DNA of 64,000 bases from Sordaria brevicollis (Eukaryota; Ascomycota; Sordariomycetes; Sordariales; Sordariaceae): NCBI GenBank assembly GCA_033439795.1, contig JAUTDP010000007.1, positions 1,984,001 to 2,048,000 of the forward strand, read 5' to 3'. Below, in pieces: positions 49,361 through 60,650 of the stretch. Within the stretch, counting starts at the first letter, position 1, and the number at the start of each line of letters is the position of its first letter. Both the position numbers and the translations under genes were made by a program. The notes beneath the pieces are model-generated. The model made no database searches and was not told the DNA's origin. It saw only the letters and a program-made list of their open reading frames with translations.

Positions 49361-50857
49361 TTACTGCATGCCGGGCATTAGGTTGACGGCATCCAAGATC
49401 ATGCCCTTGCTCAAAATATATTCGCGGAGCACGTCAAACTCTTCTCCTTCCTCTTCTCCGTAACGAAGCTCTTCCCCGAATCCGAATGAGCAAGCAATCC
49501 TGTCATAGGCGGCCCGTTCTTCCTCTCGGATCCAGCGCTCCCGCAGCGGAATACCTGGGCCCCAAGTCACCCGCTTCATTTGGTCGTTTGCCGTAGTAGT
49601 GGCCACAATGCCCATGGTCGCAGTGAAACCGACATAGGCCAGCATGCCGAAGAAGGCTACGTTGGTCGCCAAAACGGTCTCCATTGAATCTTGCCATGTA
49701 GCGTAGCTCTTGGCGACCATCCAAGCAGTGACAGGAGCGAGTCCCACGGCCGTCATGGGTAGGAACGCCTTCCTCACCAACTTGGCGCGGGTGAAAGCTT
49801 TGGTAGCGTAGGTATTTTCGACGATGCCAACAGCGGCATCAAGATCCTTGGCATCAAGGGCAGCGCCCAATGCAATCTCGGCGACCTCAGGATCAACAGC
49901 GCTCTTTGGCAGATCTGGGTTCCGCTCTCTGTAGGCTAGCTCCCCAGACTTGAGCTTGGGGGCGGCCTTGTACGCATACAGACCCAAAACGTGAGGCAGC
50001 GTTTTGGGCTTGCCAAGGAAGGCCTGGAGAGCAACGTACTCTTTGAGAAGTAGCGGGGTGATGACCACAGGAGGATGCGAGATGATTGCATATGCCGCAT
50101 CTGAGATCTGGTCAGCGGCATCCTTGCTGAAGCTCAAGTGGGTAATAAGTTGAAGGTGCTCAGGAGCAGCTGCCGGCGCGCGGGCGTTCCGGCCGTTAGC
50201 ATCCAGACCAAGCAGATCCGAAGCACCTGTCTGGTCGACCTCTGCGCCGGCTGCGGCAGACTGGCTGTCATGAGAGGACTCGGGGTCAGAGGCAGAGGCG
50301 GCTAGCGGGACGGTTGGTCGGACTAAGGCGCGCAGAGCGGTGAGGGTCATGTGCTCTGACGGAATACCCTGCTTGGCCAGAAACTCTTTGGTGATACGGT
50401 CAACATCGGGAGTGACATGCTGCCCCTGGGACTGAGGAGGGGCGGTCTTGGTGGCTAGCCGCTGCGGGGCCTTGAACCTGGGAGTTGACGCAGAAGAGGA
50501 CGGCGATGACGAAGACGATGGATGGTTCTGCGACTGGGATGCCTTGGGACTCTTTTTCTGAGGTGCTTGCGACAGCTTCGGCACCTGTTTCACCTTTTCC
50601 AGGGAGCTAGTGGTGCTCAGCATACGGACAGCAGCGATCGACGCGGCTGAGCCCTCTTGGGGGAGCTTGGCCAGGTGTTTGCCGGCACTCAGTGTCACCA
50701 GGGAGCGCTTGGCAAACGGCGCAGACACGGGCGCAGGAAACGCCGGTCGGGCATGTTGCTGACGGGACGAGATAATGCCACTGATCTGACGTCCCTTGGT
50801 GGCCGTGGTGAGGTTGACCGAGGTGGCCCTGAGGCTGTTGTAAGGACGGAGCAGCAT
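49361..50857 (-). CDS. Predicted mitochondrial inner-membrane protein
   Basis: Single frame of 498 residues from the first ATG (50,857); the frame extends upstream only through a GTG. The start MLLRPYNSLRATSVNLTTATKGRQIS is rich in Arg/Ser/Thr and lacks acids, a typical mitochondrial presequence that may extend to about residue 80. A disordered Ser/Pro/Lys segment follows (about 85-150). Then comes an ordered helical domain (about 150-330). Two hydrophobic helices lie near 360-380 (FLPMTAVGLAPVTAWMVA) and 395-415 (NVAFFGMLAYVGFTATMGIVA). The C-terminus holds a strongly conserved-looking tail, WGPGIPLRERWIREEERAAYDRIACSFGF followed by REYILSKGMILDAVNLMPGM. I know this tail as conserved in fungal mitochondrial proteins but cannot name the function. 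Confidence 0.82.
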   Translation of the reverse strand: MLLRPYNSLRATSVNLTTATKGRQISGIISSRQQHARPAFPAPVSAPFAKRSLVTLSAGKHLAKLPQEGSAASIAAVRMLSTTSSLEKVKQVPKLSQAPQKKSPKASQSQNHPSSSSSPSSSASTPRFKAPQRLATKTAPPQSQGQHVTPDVDRITKEFLAKQGIPSEHMTLTALRALVRPTVPLAASASDPESSHDSQSAAAGAEVDQTGASDLLGLDANGRNARAPAAAPEHLQLITHLSFSKDAADQISDAAYAIISHPPVVITPLLLKEYVALQAFLGKPKTLPHVLGLYAYKAAPKLKSGELAYRERNPDLPKSAVDPEVAEIALGAALDAKDLDAAVGIVENTYATKAFTRAKLVRKAFLPMTAVGLAPVTAWMVAKSYATWQDSMETVLATNVAFFGMLAYVGFTATMGIVATTTANDQMKRVTWGPGIPLRERWIREEERAAYDRIACSFGFGEELRYGEEEGEEFDVLREYILSKGMILDAVNLMPGMQ

Positions 50858-52526
50858 GACGGCAGGCAAAAAGACAGGAAGGCCTAGACCTTGCAGCGGA
50901 ATGGATCTCTTGTGGGTTTCGTGAAGGAGACAGGCTGGGATACCGATGGGACTCGATGAGTCGTGACTCCGCCTGGCCCCGTGGGGAGAAGTGGTGGAGA
51001 GGAGTTCCTGGAGCCAGATATCCACCGCCCCGAGTCACCGACGGAGAGCAGGTGGAGAGATGGTGGCAGGCGTGTGCGGGCGTGTGCGGTGTGGGGAGGG
51101 CGCCCGGGAAAGAAGACAAATACAACCACGTAGACGGTCGTATTGGGAAAAGGGGTCGAGAGGGTCAAGAGACGGTGATGATTGGAGTTGGGAGAGAAAG
51201 GCCGGAGTGTCTGGCTTCTGGTTTGCTCTGCGGTCAAAAGAGAGCTTGAAGAGCTAGACACGATGGTGCAGATCGGTGCATAGGGTGCGCTTGGCCGCTT
51301 AGCCTCTGTGCCACGAAAGTTGGACGCTAACTGCAAAGAGTAGGAAATTCCTACCCAAGAGTTACCATAACCGTTCATCCGGTCTTGGCCCGTTTGGTAG
51401 CGGTGCTGACACATGCATATAAGGGGGGTGATGCTCTTAGCCAGCATGTCAAACACCATGTGCCGGAGATTGGGAACTTTGGGTTTTCGGGAGTGCAGAA
51501 CCGATATCTTGCACGTCCCGTCGTCTTCCAAAGTCCGTTTTGACGATATGTGGTTACGTAAGATCTACTCCCACGACGGCTGTTGGAAAGCTTATTTCGA
51601 GAGCTCATCACTTTGGAAAGACTCTTTGACCTCGATCTTGATCGGAGAGGCATTGTGTTGACTTGTTATAACCTTTTCCTTCGGCCAACTAAGATCTCAT
51701 TGTTAGCAGCTTGTCTCACACTTACTTGACTTTCAACTGCATGAAGCCGTCAAAGAGTCAGTTTCCTAGAGGTGTACCGGACGCAATGACGAGTGGGTGG
51801 CGGCTATCGAAGCGAAAAGACACCGGGCGGTTCTGCAAATCTTCGACTCCTCTTTCGTTGCCTTTGTTGATGACAAGAACTAGCTGGGAGCATTTCGTAA
51901 AGTCTGGGTCAGAGTAGGATGTTGAGTTGACGTTTGTTCCCAGTCAAAGTTCAGGCCCGCCCGAGAATAATCGTCAACTCCATCCTGTGGCTGATGTATC
52001 TAAAAGTGGCTGAGTCACACACGTGGCTTGCCTCTGTCAATGGAGACTGCCCCTGCAATGCGCCCGCCTCAAGCTTCAATGCTCCTGCAGGCTTGGCATT
52101 CAAGGCACCCCGCTGTAGCGCACTGGCCCACAGGCAACCGCCCAGCGAGGTCCTCGACTCGAAAGGAGTGACGCAGCCTGCTTCCACTTGCACTGGGACA
52201 TGACAATCACTGAACTACATCGAACCATTGTTTTTACAAAGAAACAACCAGCTGGATCTTCGTCAACCTCAACCCGTTAGTTTGAACAAACACGCATTTC
52301 ATCGCATCTTCAACGACCACCGCACCACACACAATTGCCAGTGCTTCAGCGTCAGAACCCCCGAACCGAGCTCGATAATACTTAGCGACGTGCCCATCGA
52401 CCGGTAATTTCGGTTCGACCCGCAACTACGAGCAGCGAGCTGAGGGTCCAAGTCTCGCACTGCGACACACTTCTCAACCGACTTCTTCAACTATCTCATC
52501 ACCAAACCACGTAAACAAGCGACGTC
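50858..52526. other. Divergent intergenic region
   Basis: 1.7 kb between the mitochondrial protein start (minus) and verprolin start (plus). No supported gene. The 200 bases before 52,527 are pyrimidine- and CA-rich (CAACCTCAACCCG, CTTCAACTATCTCATCACC), as fungal 5' leaders often are. Confidence 0.6.
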
Positions 52527-53947
52527 ATGCCACCTCCACCACCTCCTCCCCCTCCGCCGCCTCCGGGTATGGGAGGTCCTCCGCCGCCGCCGCCCCCTCC
52601 CCCGGGAGCACTTCCAGGCCGACCACCTGCGGGTCTTCCAAACAGGGTGCGCCATAGAGAACCATATTCCTGCCCATATGCAACAGAAGAGATGTACTGA
52701 CCAGATTATAGGGCGCTTTGCTCACAGATATTACCAAGGGAAAGGCCCTCAGGAAAGCAGTAACAAATGATCGATCCGCGCCCATCATCGCCCCAACATC
52801 GGGCAGCGGGCCAGGTCCTTCTCCGTTAGGGGGAGCTCCTCCTATTCCCGGCATGCCCAAGCCTCCCGGAGGTCTTGCGCCTCCAGTACCCGGCAACCGT
52901 GCCCGCAGCAACAGCGACTTGGCCGATCGGAACCAAGGGGGGTCAACGGGCATGGAGGCTGCGCCGCAGCTTGGAGGACTTTTCGCTGGAGGCATGCCGA
53001 AGCTACGGAAGACGGGTGGTGGTGTGGATACAGGCGCAAACCGAGACTCATCATATCTATCCGACCCGGAGTCAACATCCAGATCAGCCCCGAAGCCGCC
53101 GACTGTCTCGGCTCCCCGACCACCCCCGGGCGCAGCCCCGGCAATTCCTGGACGGCCATCAGCTCCTACTTTCCACCCATCCATGGCCAACCTCAGAAAG
53201 ACGGCGAGTTCGGCATCGTCAAAGCCGCCTCCGCCGCCAGTTGGCAAGAAACCTCCTCCTCCTCCGGGTTCGCGTAAACCTTCAGCGGCTATCCACTCTT
53301 CAGCACCTCCTTCAGCTCCACCTCCACCACCCACATCCGCTCCCCCTCCGCCCTCATTCGGCGCCCCGTCACTCCCTCCAGCGCCTCCTCCGCCGCCTCC
53401 AACAGCCGCGCCCCGACCACCACCGGCTCCAGCACGTTCGCAGCCTCCCCCTCCGCCTCCTCCATCCTCGTCCACCAGCAACCTTTCTCAGAACATCGCG
53501 GTCCAAGCCGCCATCCGTGCTGCGAGCAATGTCTCTTCACCAGCAGCACCCCCTCCGCCACCTCCGCCCAGCGCGCCTCCTCGCTCAGCAGCACCGAGCC
53601 CTCCTCATTCTGCTCCGGCACCTCCTCCGCCGCCGCCGTCTTCAGCACCAGCTCCTCCTCCGCTATCGCACTCGCCCTCGACGAGGTCGGCACGATCAGG
53701 CTCTGTCATCAAGTCCATGCTTGATCCCAGCAACTTCATTCTTACACCAAACGGTACCAGCGGAAACAAGTCTCCGAGTCCAGTGCATTCTGGCGGTGGT
53801 GGTGGTACAAGATACATTGTCCAGGATCCAAGGTGGAAGTTTGTGGGTGAGGATACGTTCCCGAAACCGAGGGAGTTTATCGGTGGGCCGAGGAAGTATA
53901 GAGCGGGCAGGGGAAGCAGTGTGCCATTGGATTTGAGCGCCTTGTAG
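52527..53947 (+). CDS. vrp1: Verprolin (WIP-family actin assembly protein)
   Basis: Two exons, 52527-52646 and 52712-53947, give 451 residues. The N-terminus is MPPPPPP followed by GMGGPPPPPP, a profilin-binding type polyproline. The first codons after the intron encode a WH2 actin-monomer site, GALLTDITKGKALRKA (about 41-56). The middle is a long chain of PPPPP/APPPP modules able to bind SH3 domains (type I myosins, Hof1-like) and profilin. The C-terminus, RWKFVGEDTFPKPREF (about residues 411-426), is the Las17/WASP-binding motif. Verprolin stabilises WASP and drives Arp2/3-dependent actin patches in endocytosis and polar growth. The length is shorter than yeast Vrp1 (817) but usual for filamentous fungi. 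The donor is GTGCGC, slightly off consensus. Confidence 0.93.
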
Positions 53948-55459
53948 GACTGGAAGCTGGAGAAGAGATGGTACACTTGAGACTGGGCTGTGTTTTGGTT
54001 GGTTATGGACCGCTGTTGAGGAAAGTTACTCAATCAGTAAGTGAGGTTGCGCGGGATGGGTTCTGGAAAAAAACAGAATACCAAGGTTGAGTTACCACAT
54101 GCCACTTCGCTAGTCATGCAAGGGCATCGAATTTTGCACACAGACTCTAGTTTGCATCCTCTTCTATACCTTCTTGCATATAGTATAATTTATCATAACT
54201 TGCTTTGCCTCACCGGCGGCAAATATATTTGGAATAGTCCCCAAATGACACGTGCTTTGTCTGTCTTCGTTATGGCTTTCCACTTGCCCTTTCTTCACCA
54301 CCCCATGATAGCTAGCTGAAGAGCTGTCAACTATTCTCGCAATCGTGATATGGAAGTACTCTAGCTTGGTGCTAATAGGTCGCAGTAAGTGACCTCACTT
54401 ATCTTGTCAAGATCCCAAGTTGGCCTACCACAATTCTCGTATTGCGTTGGATATGAGTTGATCCAGCAGTAACCAAGTTACTATGTCCAACCTTGGGAGC
54501 AGTTGAACAAGTCAAGAACGGAATAAGTCTAAATATTCTGTATATAAAGAAGTTGGAAGACGTTGGGATGAAATATAGGATACACTTTTACCGCAACCAT
54601 GTGATTAGACTCAGGAAATATATGTAAAATATAGAAAAAAGTGTCAATTGAGGGAGTGAAACCTTGTAATGCTGTGATGTGTTCAAATATCAATTACAGC
54701 AAGGGGTAGATTAGATCAAAGAGGTATCGAACCACGTTTCCTTCAAACTAAGTCGAGCAATCGTAATCTGTGATGATTTCAAGACGACAACAGCTGGTTT
54801 AGACGGAAGTGTATTTAACGAGTAAGACTCGTGGACTGAACTAACTAACTAAGAAGAGAAACAAGATACATGACTTCAAACGCAACAGGAACCAGTAGAG
54901 TAAAAAAGGGATAAGTGAGTAGAATAAGGCTGGGGAAACCAATACGAAGGGGTATGTTACTGATGAGAAGTCCAAGAAGATGGATGATAAACAGACCAAG
55001 AAAAGGGGGTAAAATGGGGTTATAGAAACGTGCTATTTCTCGTCCCAACGTAATTTCTGAAATATCCCCCTGTGCAAAGAAAAAAAAAAAAAAAAAAAAA
55101 AAAAAAGTAGAAAAAGGGGTATGTGCCCGTCTCGTTACTGTTACTGTTTATTTTTCTTTGTTGATGGCATGTGAAGTGTCCGTCATGATCTTGTGTGATT
55201 CTGGTAAGTCCCCACAGGACTCGATTTGAGATCATGAGGAGTGGAAGGACATGTTGTTTACTGTCCCGTAGAAGGATTCGAAAGGCGGTTGACGAGTGGA
55301 GTTGTCGTTGGGGTGTTTATTGTCGAGTGTATGTGGTGACTAGGGAATCTTCGTGAGCTCTTAGTGTTTTGTTCATAGGTATTAGATGATATTGAAGGGG
55401 AGAAATATGTGGTGCGGGAAGCGAGAGATACTCACCGGACACCGTGATCATTTTCCGGT
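53948..55459. other. Intergenic region with poly(A) tract
   Basis: 1.5 kb with no supported gene. It is moderately AT-rich around 54,500-55,000. An uninterrupted run of about 26 A residues is at 55,080-55,106. It probably includes the 3' flanks of verprolin and of the short gene at 55,460. Confidence 0.6.
55080..55106 (+). repeat. Poly(A) homopolymer
   Basis: A run of about 26 A residues without interruption. It is not preceded by a recognisable retroposed gene copy and is likely a microsatellite. Confidence 0.9.
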
Positions 55460-55740
55460 CTATCCTGACGACTTGACGGACCCGTTACGGTCGTCATCGC
55501 CATCAGTTTTCTCTTCAGGCGCGGCGCTGTCATTGTTCTGTCAATGAGCTTGTGATTATGGTCCTGGCTTGCACAACAATCTGGACCTGGGGATCATGGA
55601 TGTTCCCTTACCTTCTTCGGGTCGTCATAGAAGGGGTCATCTGCCTGTGGATCATCTTCTCCATCCTTTGGAGGAGGCGGCAGGTTTGGAGGAGTGTTCT
55701 CATGGTTTCGCTTCGAAACAATTTGGGTTAACTGGCTCAT
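55460..55740 (-). CDS. Possible small acidic hydrophilic protein (68 residues)
   Basis: Two minus-strand exons, 55740-55612 and 55537-55460, joined at a good donor (GTAAGG) and acceptor (TTGACAG), give 68 residues in phase with a TAG stop. The product starts MSQLTQIVSKRNHENTPPNL, continues through a Pro run and an Asp-rich DDPQADDPFYDDPKK, and ends in NGSVKSSG. It would be disordered and cytosolic or nuclear. I know no family. The codon phase across the intron and the clean splice sites support it; the short length and lack of resemblance argue caution. Confidence 0.4.
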
Positions 55741-58700
55741 GTTGTTGCCTCTCTGGACTTGTTGAAAGCAAGTGATTTTCGGCTATGTTGAGAATGATTG
55801 CTCAAATGTCTCAAATATGATTTTGAAGTGTGATGCTGATGTGACTATTCATTCCTCACTTCTCCATCTCATGCTACCCCTATTTATACTTCAAAATCCT
55901 GAATTTTGAGCCTCAAGTACGTATACATTCTCACCAAGCTGAACACCCATCCTTGATCATGAGCTTTCCATCTCTTTCACCATAGCGCTCGCTTACCGGT
56001 GTGCTGATGCATCAGCGTTGTCCGTTATTGGCAGTCATACTATTCTCTGAGACGCGATCTCCGGTCCATCATGGTCCATCATAGTCGGCATGATAGTCTG
56101 AACGGCGCTCCAACCGCCGCTTTCCGCAGAGCCTCAAACCTCACACAGTTGTCAGGGACTATGGGATCCCCCCGCACTCCGGCCACGCTTTTCCTCCTCG
56201 TCTCTGTATGCACGCAAGGTTTCAGTGGGTACTGAGAGGGTGTCCGAACTCTTGGTTCTGCCCATACCATACTACGGTATGGTGTCAGCCGCTCGACAAG
56301 CATTCCCATCCGAGCTCGGATCGTCTCTCCGCACTCTAGAACGAATGAAGACGGGCCCAACATGTCTTTCGCATCTCTAACACTATGTCGTGCAAGTTCG
56401 ACCTGCATAAATCCCCTATTTGTGAGAGGGGCACTGAGCAGCAGAGCCGCATTGAGGGGGATAGTATGAATTGGGGTTGACGTGGCATCCAAGGAGAGGA
56501 TAAGACCAAACAGGCGAGCGGTAGACTAAGATTCGTTGAAATTCGAGTGCCAATGGTGCGAAGAAATATATATGGGAATGCATAACTTGATATGCGTCAG
56601 CCTTGATATGGTCTGAGCGCCCACGAAAGCCTTTCTCGACGTACAGTGTTTGTTATAGCTGAAAAGACGAACAAATCCCAAGGCCCATGGATTCAAAGCA
56701 TAGCTCGATTTCAGGGAACAGTGGTTATCTTTGTCCTTTGTCGTAGAACCATACCACGTAGTCCCACTTGAACCCGCGTACATGATGGTACACACACGCT
56801 GTGGAGTTGAACATGCCGCTTTTGACCTGGTGGGCAGTCTGGGCTAACTAGAATGGCACCAATCGAGTCTTCAACACGACTTCGCGAAGGTGTATGGTTG
56901 AAAAGGGTAATCAAAGATACACTCATTGCCGGCTACTGGACTTCTGATGGATCTTCCTCATGGGAATTTTGGCGATAACTGCCGAAAAAGAAGTGGTCGA
57001 CGACAGTTACCAGGTTTAAAACCATCTCGTATGACCTCCAATGCGGTACGAGTGCTGACGTACTTGAAGATGGTCGTGACTAAGCCTAGCCTGATCTCCT
57101 CTCTCGTCGCCGCTTTTCGGTTCGTCACAGACCTGAGAGCGAGAACCGGACTTCCCATCCAGAGCAAGAAATAGAGGCGATTGCCACGTCAGAGCCAGCC
57201 ATGAAAGGGATGTACCGTTGGCAGCTTTCAACGGTAGGTATCAGATGGTAGTTACACAGCTGCTGGAGCGTGGGGTGCCGCTTAGATTCCTTATTAAGAT
57301 ATACAGGAGGGAGGTGTTGATATATGGTTGGAGTATGCTTTCCTGTGTGGCATCGAAAGCGGTGACCGCACACGGGCTGTGGAGGTGAATGATACGTTGG
57401 TTTATGGTTCAAAGTGAATGAGATGGATGGATGATAGCGAATTGAGATCGGGCTGTCATGTGGCAACTAAACCTAGACAGGAACCAGAACGGACCGCACG
57501 GAAAGGAACGACGGGAGAACGGCTCGAGAACGGGCTCTTGGGTCAAGGCACCGGTGTCTCGCATTGGCTCCAAACGATTGCACCGGCATGGAGCTGAACG
57601 ACTGTTGAACATTCATCCAGTCAGGATGCTTGCGGGGGCAACGCCGTGAGTGTGAAGTGGGAAAGGCTGAGAGAAACCAAACCCATCGAATGCCCATATG
57701 GGGTCCGTAAATACCCAAACAGCTGCCCAAGCCGAGAATGGGGTATATTGCTGAGGGTTTGCTGGTGTTGGGTGCTGTTAGCAGAGCCTCACATAGGTAT
57801 CGCCGGCGACCAAACAGCGGTTGAGATGGATGTTGAAGTCGGACCAAAGGAAGGTTAAAAGGGGCAATGTGTAGGGAATCGATCATGGTTGTCGAGAGTT
57901 TGCTACATAGGCAAAGTTGATCATGTTCGATGACCCGAACGCATATTCTTGCGTGAGAACTGGCATCTGCAGTTCACTCTCGTTGCGTTGCAGTTGGCAT
58001 TCCGGGCAATCTATGAGATGAACTGCTGTTGGTCAGATTTACCCAATGAGACCTACATGGGACGCACCGAGAGATTGGCTCAACGAGGGGAGCAAGAAAA
58101 CACTCACGTTAATGTAAATCTTGGTTTCAGACAGGTTTTTTTCATTCCTATTGCATTGCTGTTGAAGAATCCAAGATCTGACCTGCCATATTGTGGTATA
58201 TCACCACAGACGCACGATGGTGAAGTCGGGCAGAGAAGAATGGCCAGATTCAACATGAATCAAAGAGACGAACTGGTCCGGGTCGGATCATTTAAAGATA
58301 ATAGGAAAGCGCACATTGCATTGAGAATCTCAACAGAGCCTTCTCAAGCTTGTTGGCCGGATGCAGTGACGTCTGGCACGTCGGAGTTCACTTGCCTTAT
58401 CGATATCTTGATAAGCCCAAAAGGCAGGCTCGACTGCTTGGATAAGCACGTCATTGGGGGTGTCTTTGACTCTTAGCGCAGTGTTCATGGGCATGCGACA
58501 ACCCCGGATCAACATGCACAGCCAATTAAGAAGCAGGAACCGTCCCCGACTTGCACGCCATGGAGGTCCAGTCGCAACTGACACTTCTCCAGAGGACGGA
58601 TCACGCTTTCCGCCGCCAAAACATCCATGGCTCAGCGACCACCGGACCACACCCCAGGCTGCCCAGGTGCTCCTTTTCCCCCAGCTGCCCGCTTGCTGAG

Positions 58701-59270
58701 ACCACCTCTCACTCACCTGGCACGGCAGGCTTCCCCCAATTCTGCACACTGCACCAAGACTACGCCTCCCTACCACACCTTTCCCTGTTCACTCGCATCC
58801 ACCCCCAAGGCTTCGCGCGTGCACAAAGAACACCTCAACAAAGCCTCCGTCCCCAACAGCCGATACCGTCCCACTGGGTATCTGGCTTCAGGATTCATTC
58901 TTTTGTGTGCCTCTTTGCTTGACTTCCCATTAGATGCAATACCAGATAATAACGTAACTATTCCACGAGATCCCTCCCACCATCCGCTTTGATTCTCCCA
59001 CCCTCTTCCGTACCTCTACGTGCTCCGTGACCGGGCCTTCGCCTCTTTTCCAGATTGACAACATCATCCTTCATCCCCTTAACGAAACCGCGTTCTTTCG
59101 TGTGCTTTCCCGCGGCTGGAGGCAGGAGTTGCCCGGTTCCCAAGGACCTCCCCCGGGATTTGTGGTTTGATCAAGTTCACCTTGTCGGTGAGCATTGCCC
59201 GAGTGGACTATTGCCTTGTTCACGTCAACGGTACTACCTCGTCTACGTGTCCTGCCTCCGGAGTCTAACA
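55741..59270. other. Long region without convincing genes
   Basis: 3.5 kb between two genes. Frames of 113-175 codons exist on both strands (for example minus 56,079-56,492; plus 57,949-58,476), but they begin with TTG or GTG, overlap others and have no family resemblance. The last 500 bases are pyrimidine-rich and likely the 5' leader of the gene starting at 59,271. Non-coding RNA cannot be excluded. Confidence 0.55.
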
Positions 59271-60650
59271 ATGGCTTCCCCCGATCCTCAACGGCGCCCA
59301 GTCGATGGCCGCCGTAACGATGGTGAGTTGAGCTCCCAGATGTTTGATAACATGCTATAACACGCGCTTACACCACTAGCAGACTCCTGGGTCGAGATCG
59401 CATCGCAACCCTCGTCATCCTCGCTATCATCGATAGGGGATGAGATAGTAACTACGGGCCTCCGAGTGGGCAATAACTCGTATCCTCGAAGACGGAGACG
59501 CTCTCAACAACACGCCCCGATGCCTGCTTCCTTCATCGTTAGCCAACCGAACCCCCCCGCTGGGACGAGTAGCCAGGATGAATACGATGAGACCGAGAGC
59601 GAGGAGGACAGAGTCATGACCAGTTCGACCGAAGGGGTTCATCCGGCAGCCAGCTTGCCCCGTCAACAGACTGCATTCCGAGGCGGTCTACCAGTCGACT
59701 CGGAGGAAGAGTCGGATGATGACGAGAATGCGACTGCTCTCGGCCGGCCAACCAACACAGCCCAAGGCTCCTTCAGGCCACAGCCGAATGCTTTCTCTCA
59801 CCCACCATCTTACATGATGCACCGCCACCATTCTGCCAGTCCATCTCACCCATACCATCCCACACAATCCCGGCCAACCCTGCCAACTCGTTCGCAAACC
59901 CGATCGCATCGCGCATCGCACAACTTTTTGTCTCCAGCTCTACAGGCCGACAACGACGCCGCGCTACGAGCTTCTCTCACCACCCTGTTGTCATGCGCTG
60001 CCGCTGCTCGTGGCCTTCCCAAGCGGGAAGAGGCAAGCCCTGGCCCTGCTGGTACCGGCGTAATGCCCAGCTCCCAGCCGATGGAGTTCCGTCTTGTGCC
60101 AGAATCTGAGCTCATGGCTGAAGGTCCGTCCGGAGCAGGGGGGCTGCCGCTCAACCAGGCCAAGTCGCGACAACCCGCAAGGACCGCCTCCAACTCGAGC
60201 GCTCCAAGCGCTCCACGGTCTGCCAGCTCTGGACGGGAACAGCAGCCGCAGCAAGGCCTCGTCACAGCAGAAAGAAGCAAACGAGGAACCAACACTGCTC
60301 AAAGACCAGCGCGCACTACGAAGAAGAGGCGAACCAGTTCCCCCTCGCCGGCGGGAGCTCTGTCCGATAATGATGCTGGTTCGTCCTTCTTCCTAAGCCC
60401 GACTGTGTTGACATGGGTGGTGAGTGCCGGTGTAGTAGTCCTTGTGTCCGTCGTTGGCTTTGGTGCCGGCTATGTCATCGGGCGCGAAGTTGGCCGGCAG
60501 GAGAGCAGCGGCGCTCTGAGCCTAGCCTCGGCGGGATCAGCTGCGTCGAATGCCTCCTCAAGCTGCGGCCAGGAGTTCGTACGATCTACGACGAGCGGAA
60601 CGCTAAAGAGGTTCAGGTGGGGATCGGTTGGAAGGAGCGTCGTTGCTTGA
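59271..60650 (+). CDS. Single-pass membrane protein with N-terminal LIR-like motif
   Basis: Exons 59271-59322 and 59383-60650 give 439 residues. The start MASPDPQRRPVDGRRNDD leads into S-W-V-E-I (W20, I23), a W-x-x-I core preceded by two Asp, i.e. the form of an Atg8-interacting (LIR/AIM) motif. A long disordered part follows, with acidic DEYDETESEEDR (about 80-90), EEESDDDEN, His-rich and Ser/Pro-rich text, and a basic KRGTNTAQRPARTTKKRR (about 325-343). One hydrophobic helix, TVLTWVVSAGVVVLVSVVGF-AGYVIG (about 358-384), carries small-residue GxG spacing. A short Ser-rich tail with Arg near the end (FRWGSVGRSVV) follows. Family not recognised; a tail-region anchor plus an N-terminal LIR would suit an organelle-bound autophagy receptor, which is inference. 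Confidence 0.75.

Noticed and set aside
52525..53481. 318-codon minus-strand Gly-rich frame
   Set aside because: It is the reverse complement of the polyproline coding sequence of verprolin.
57949..58476. 175-codon plus-strand open frame
   Set aside because: It begins with GTG rather than ATG and shows no family resemblance or splice support.
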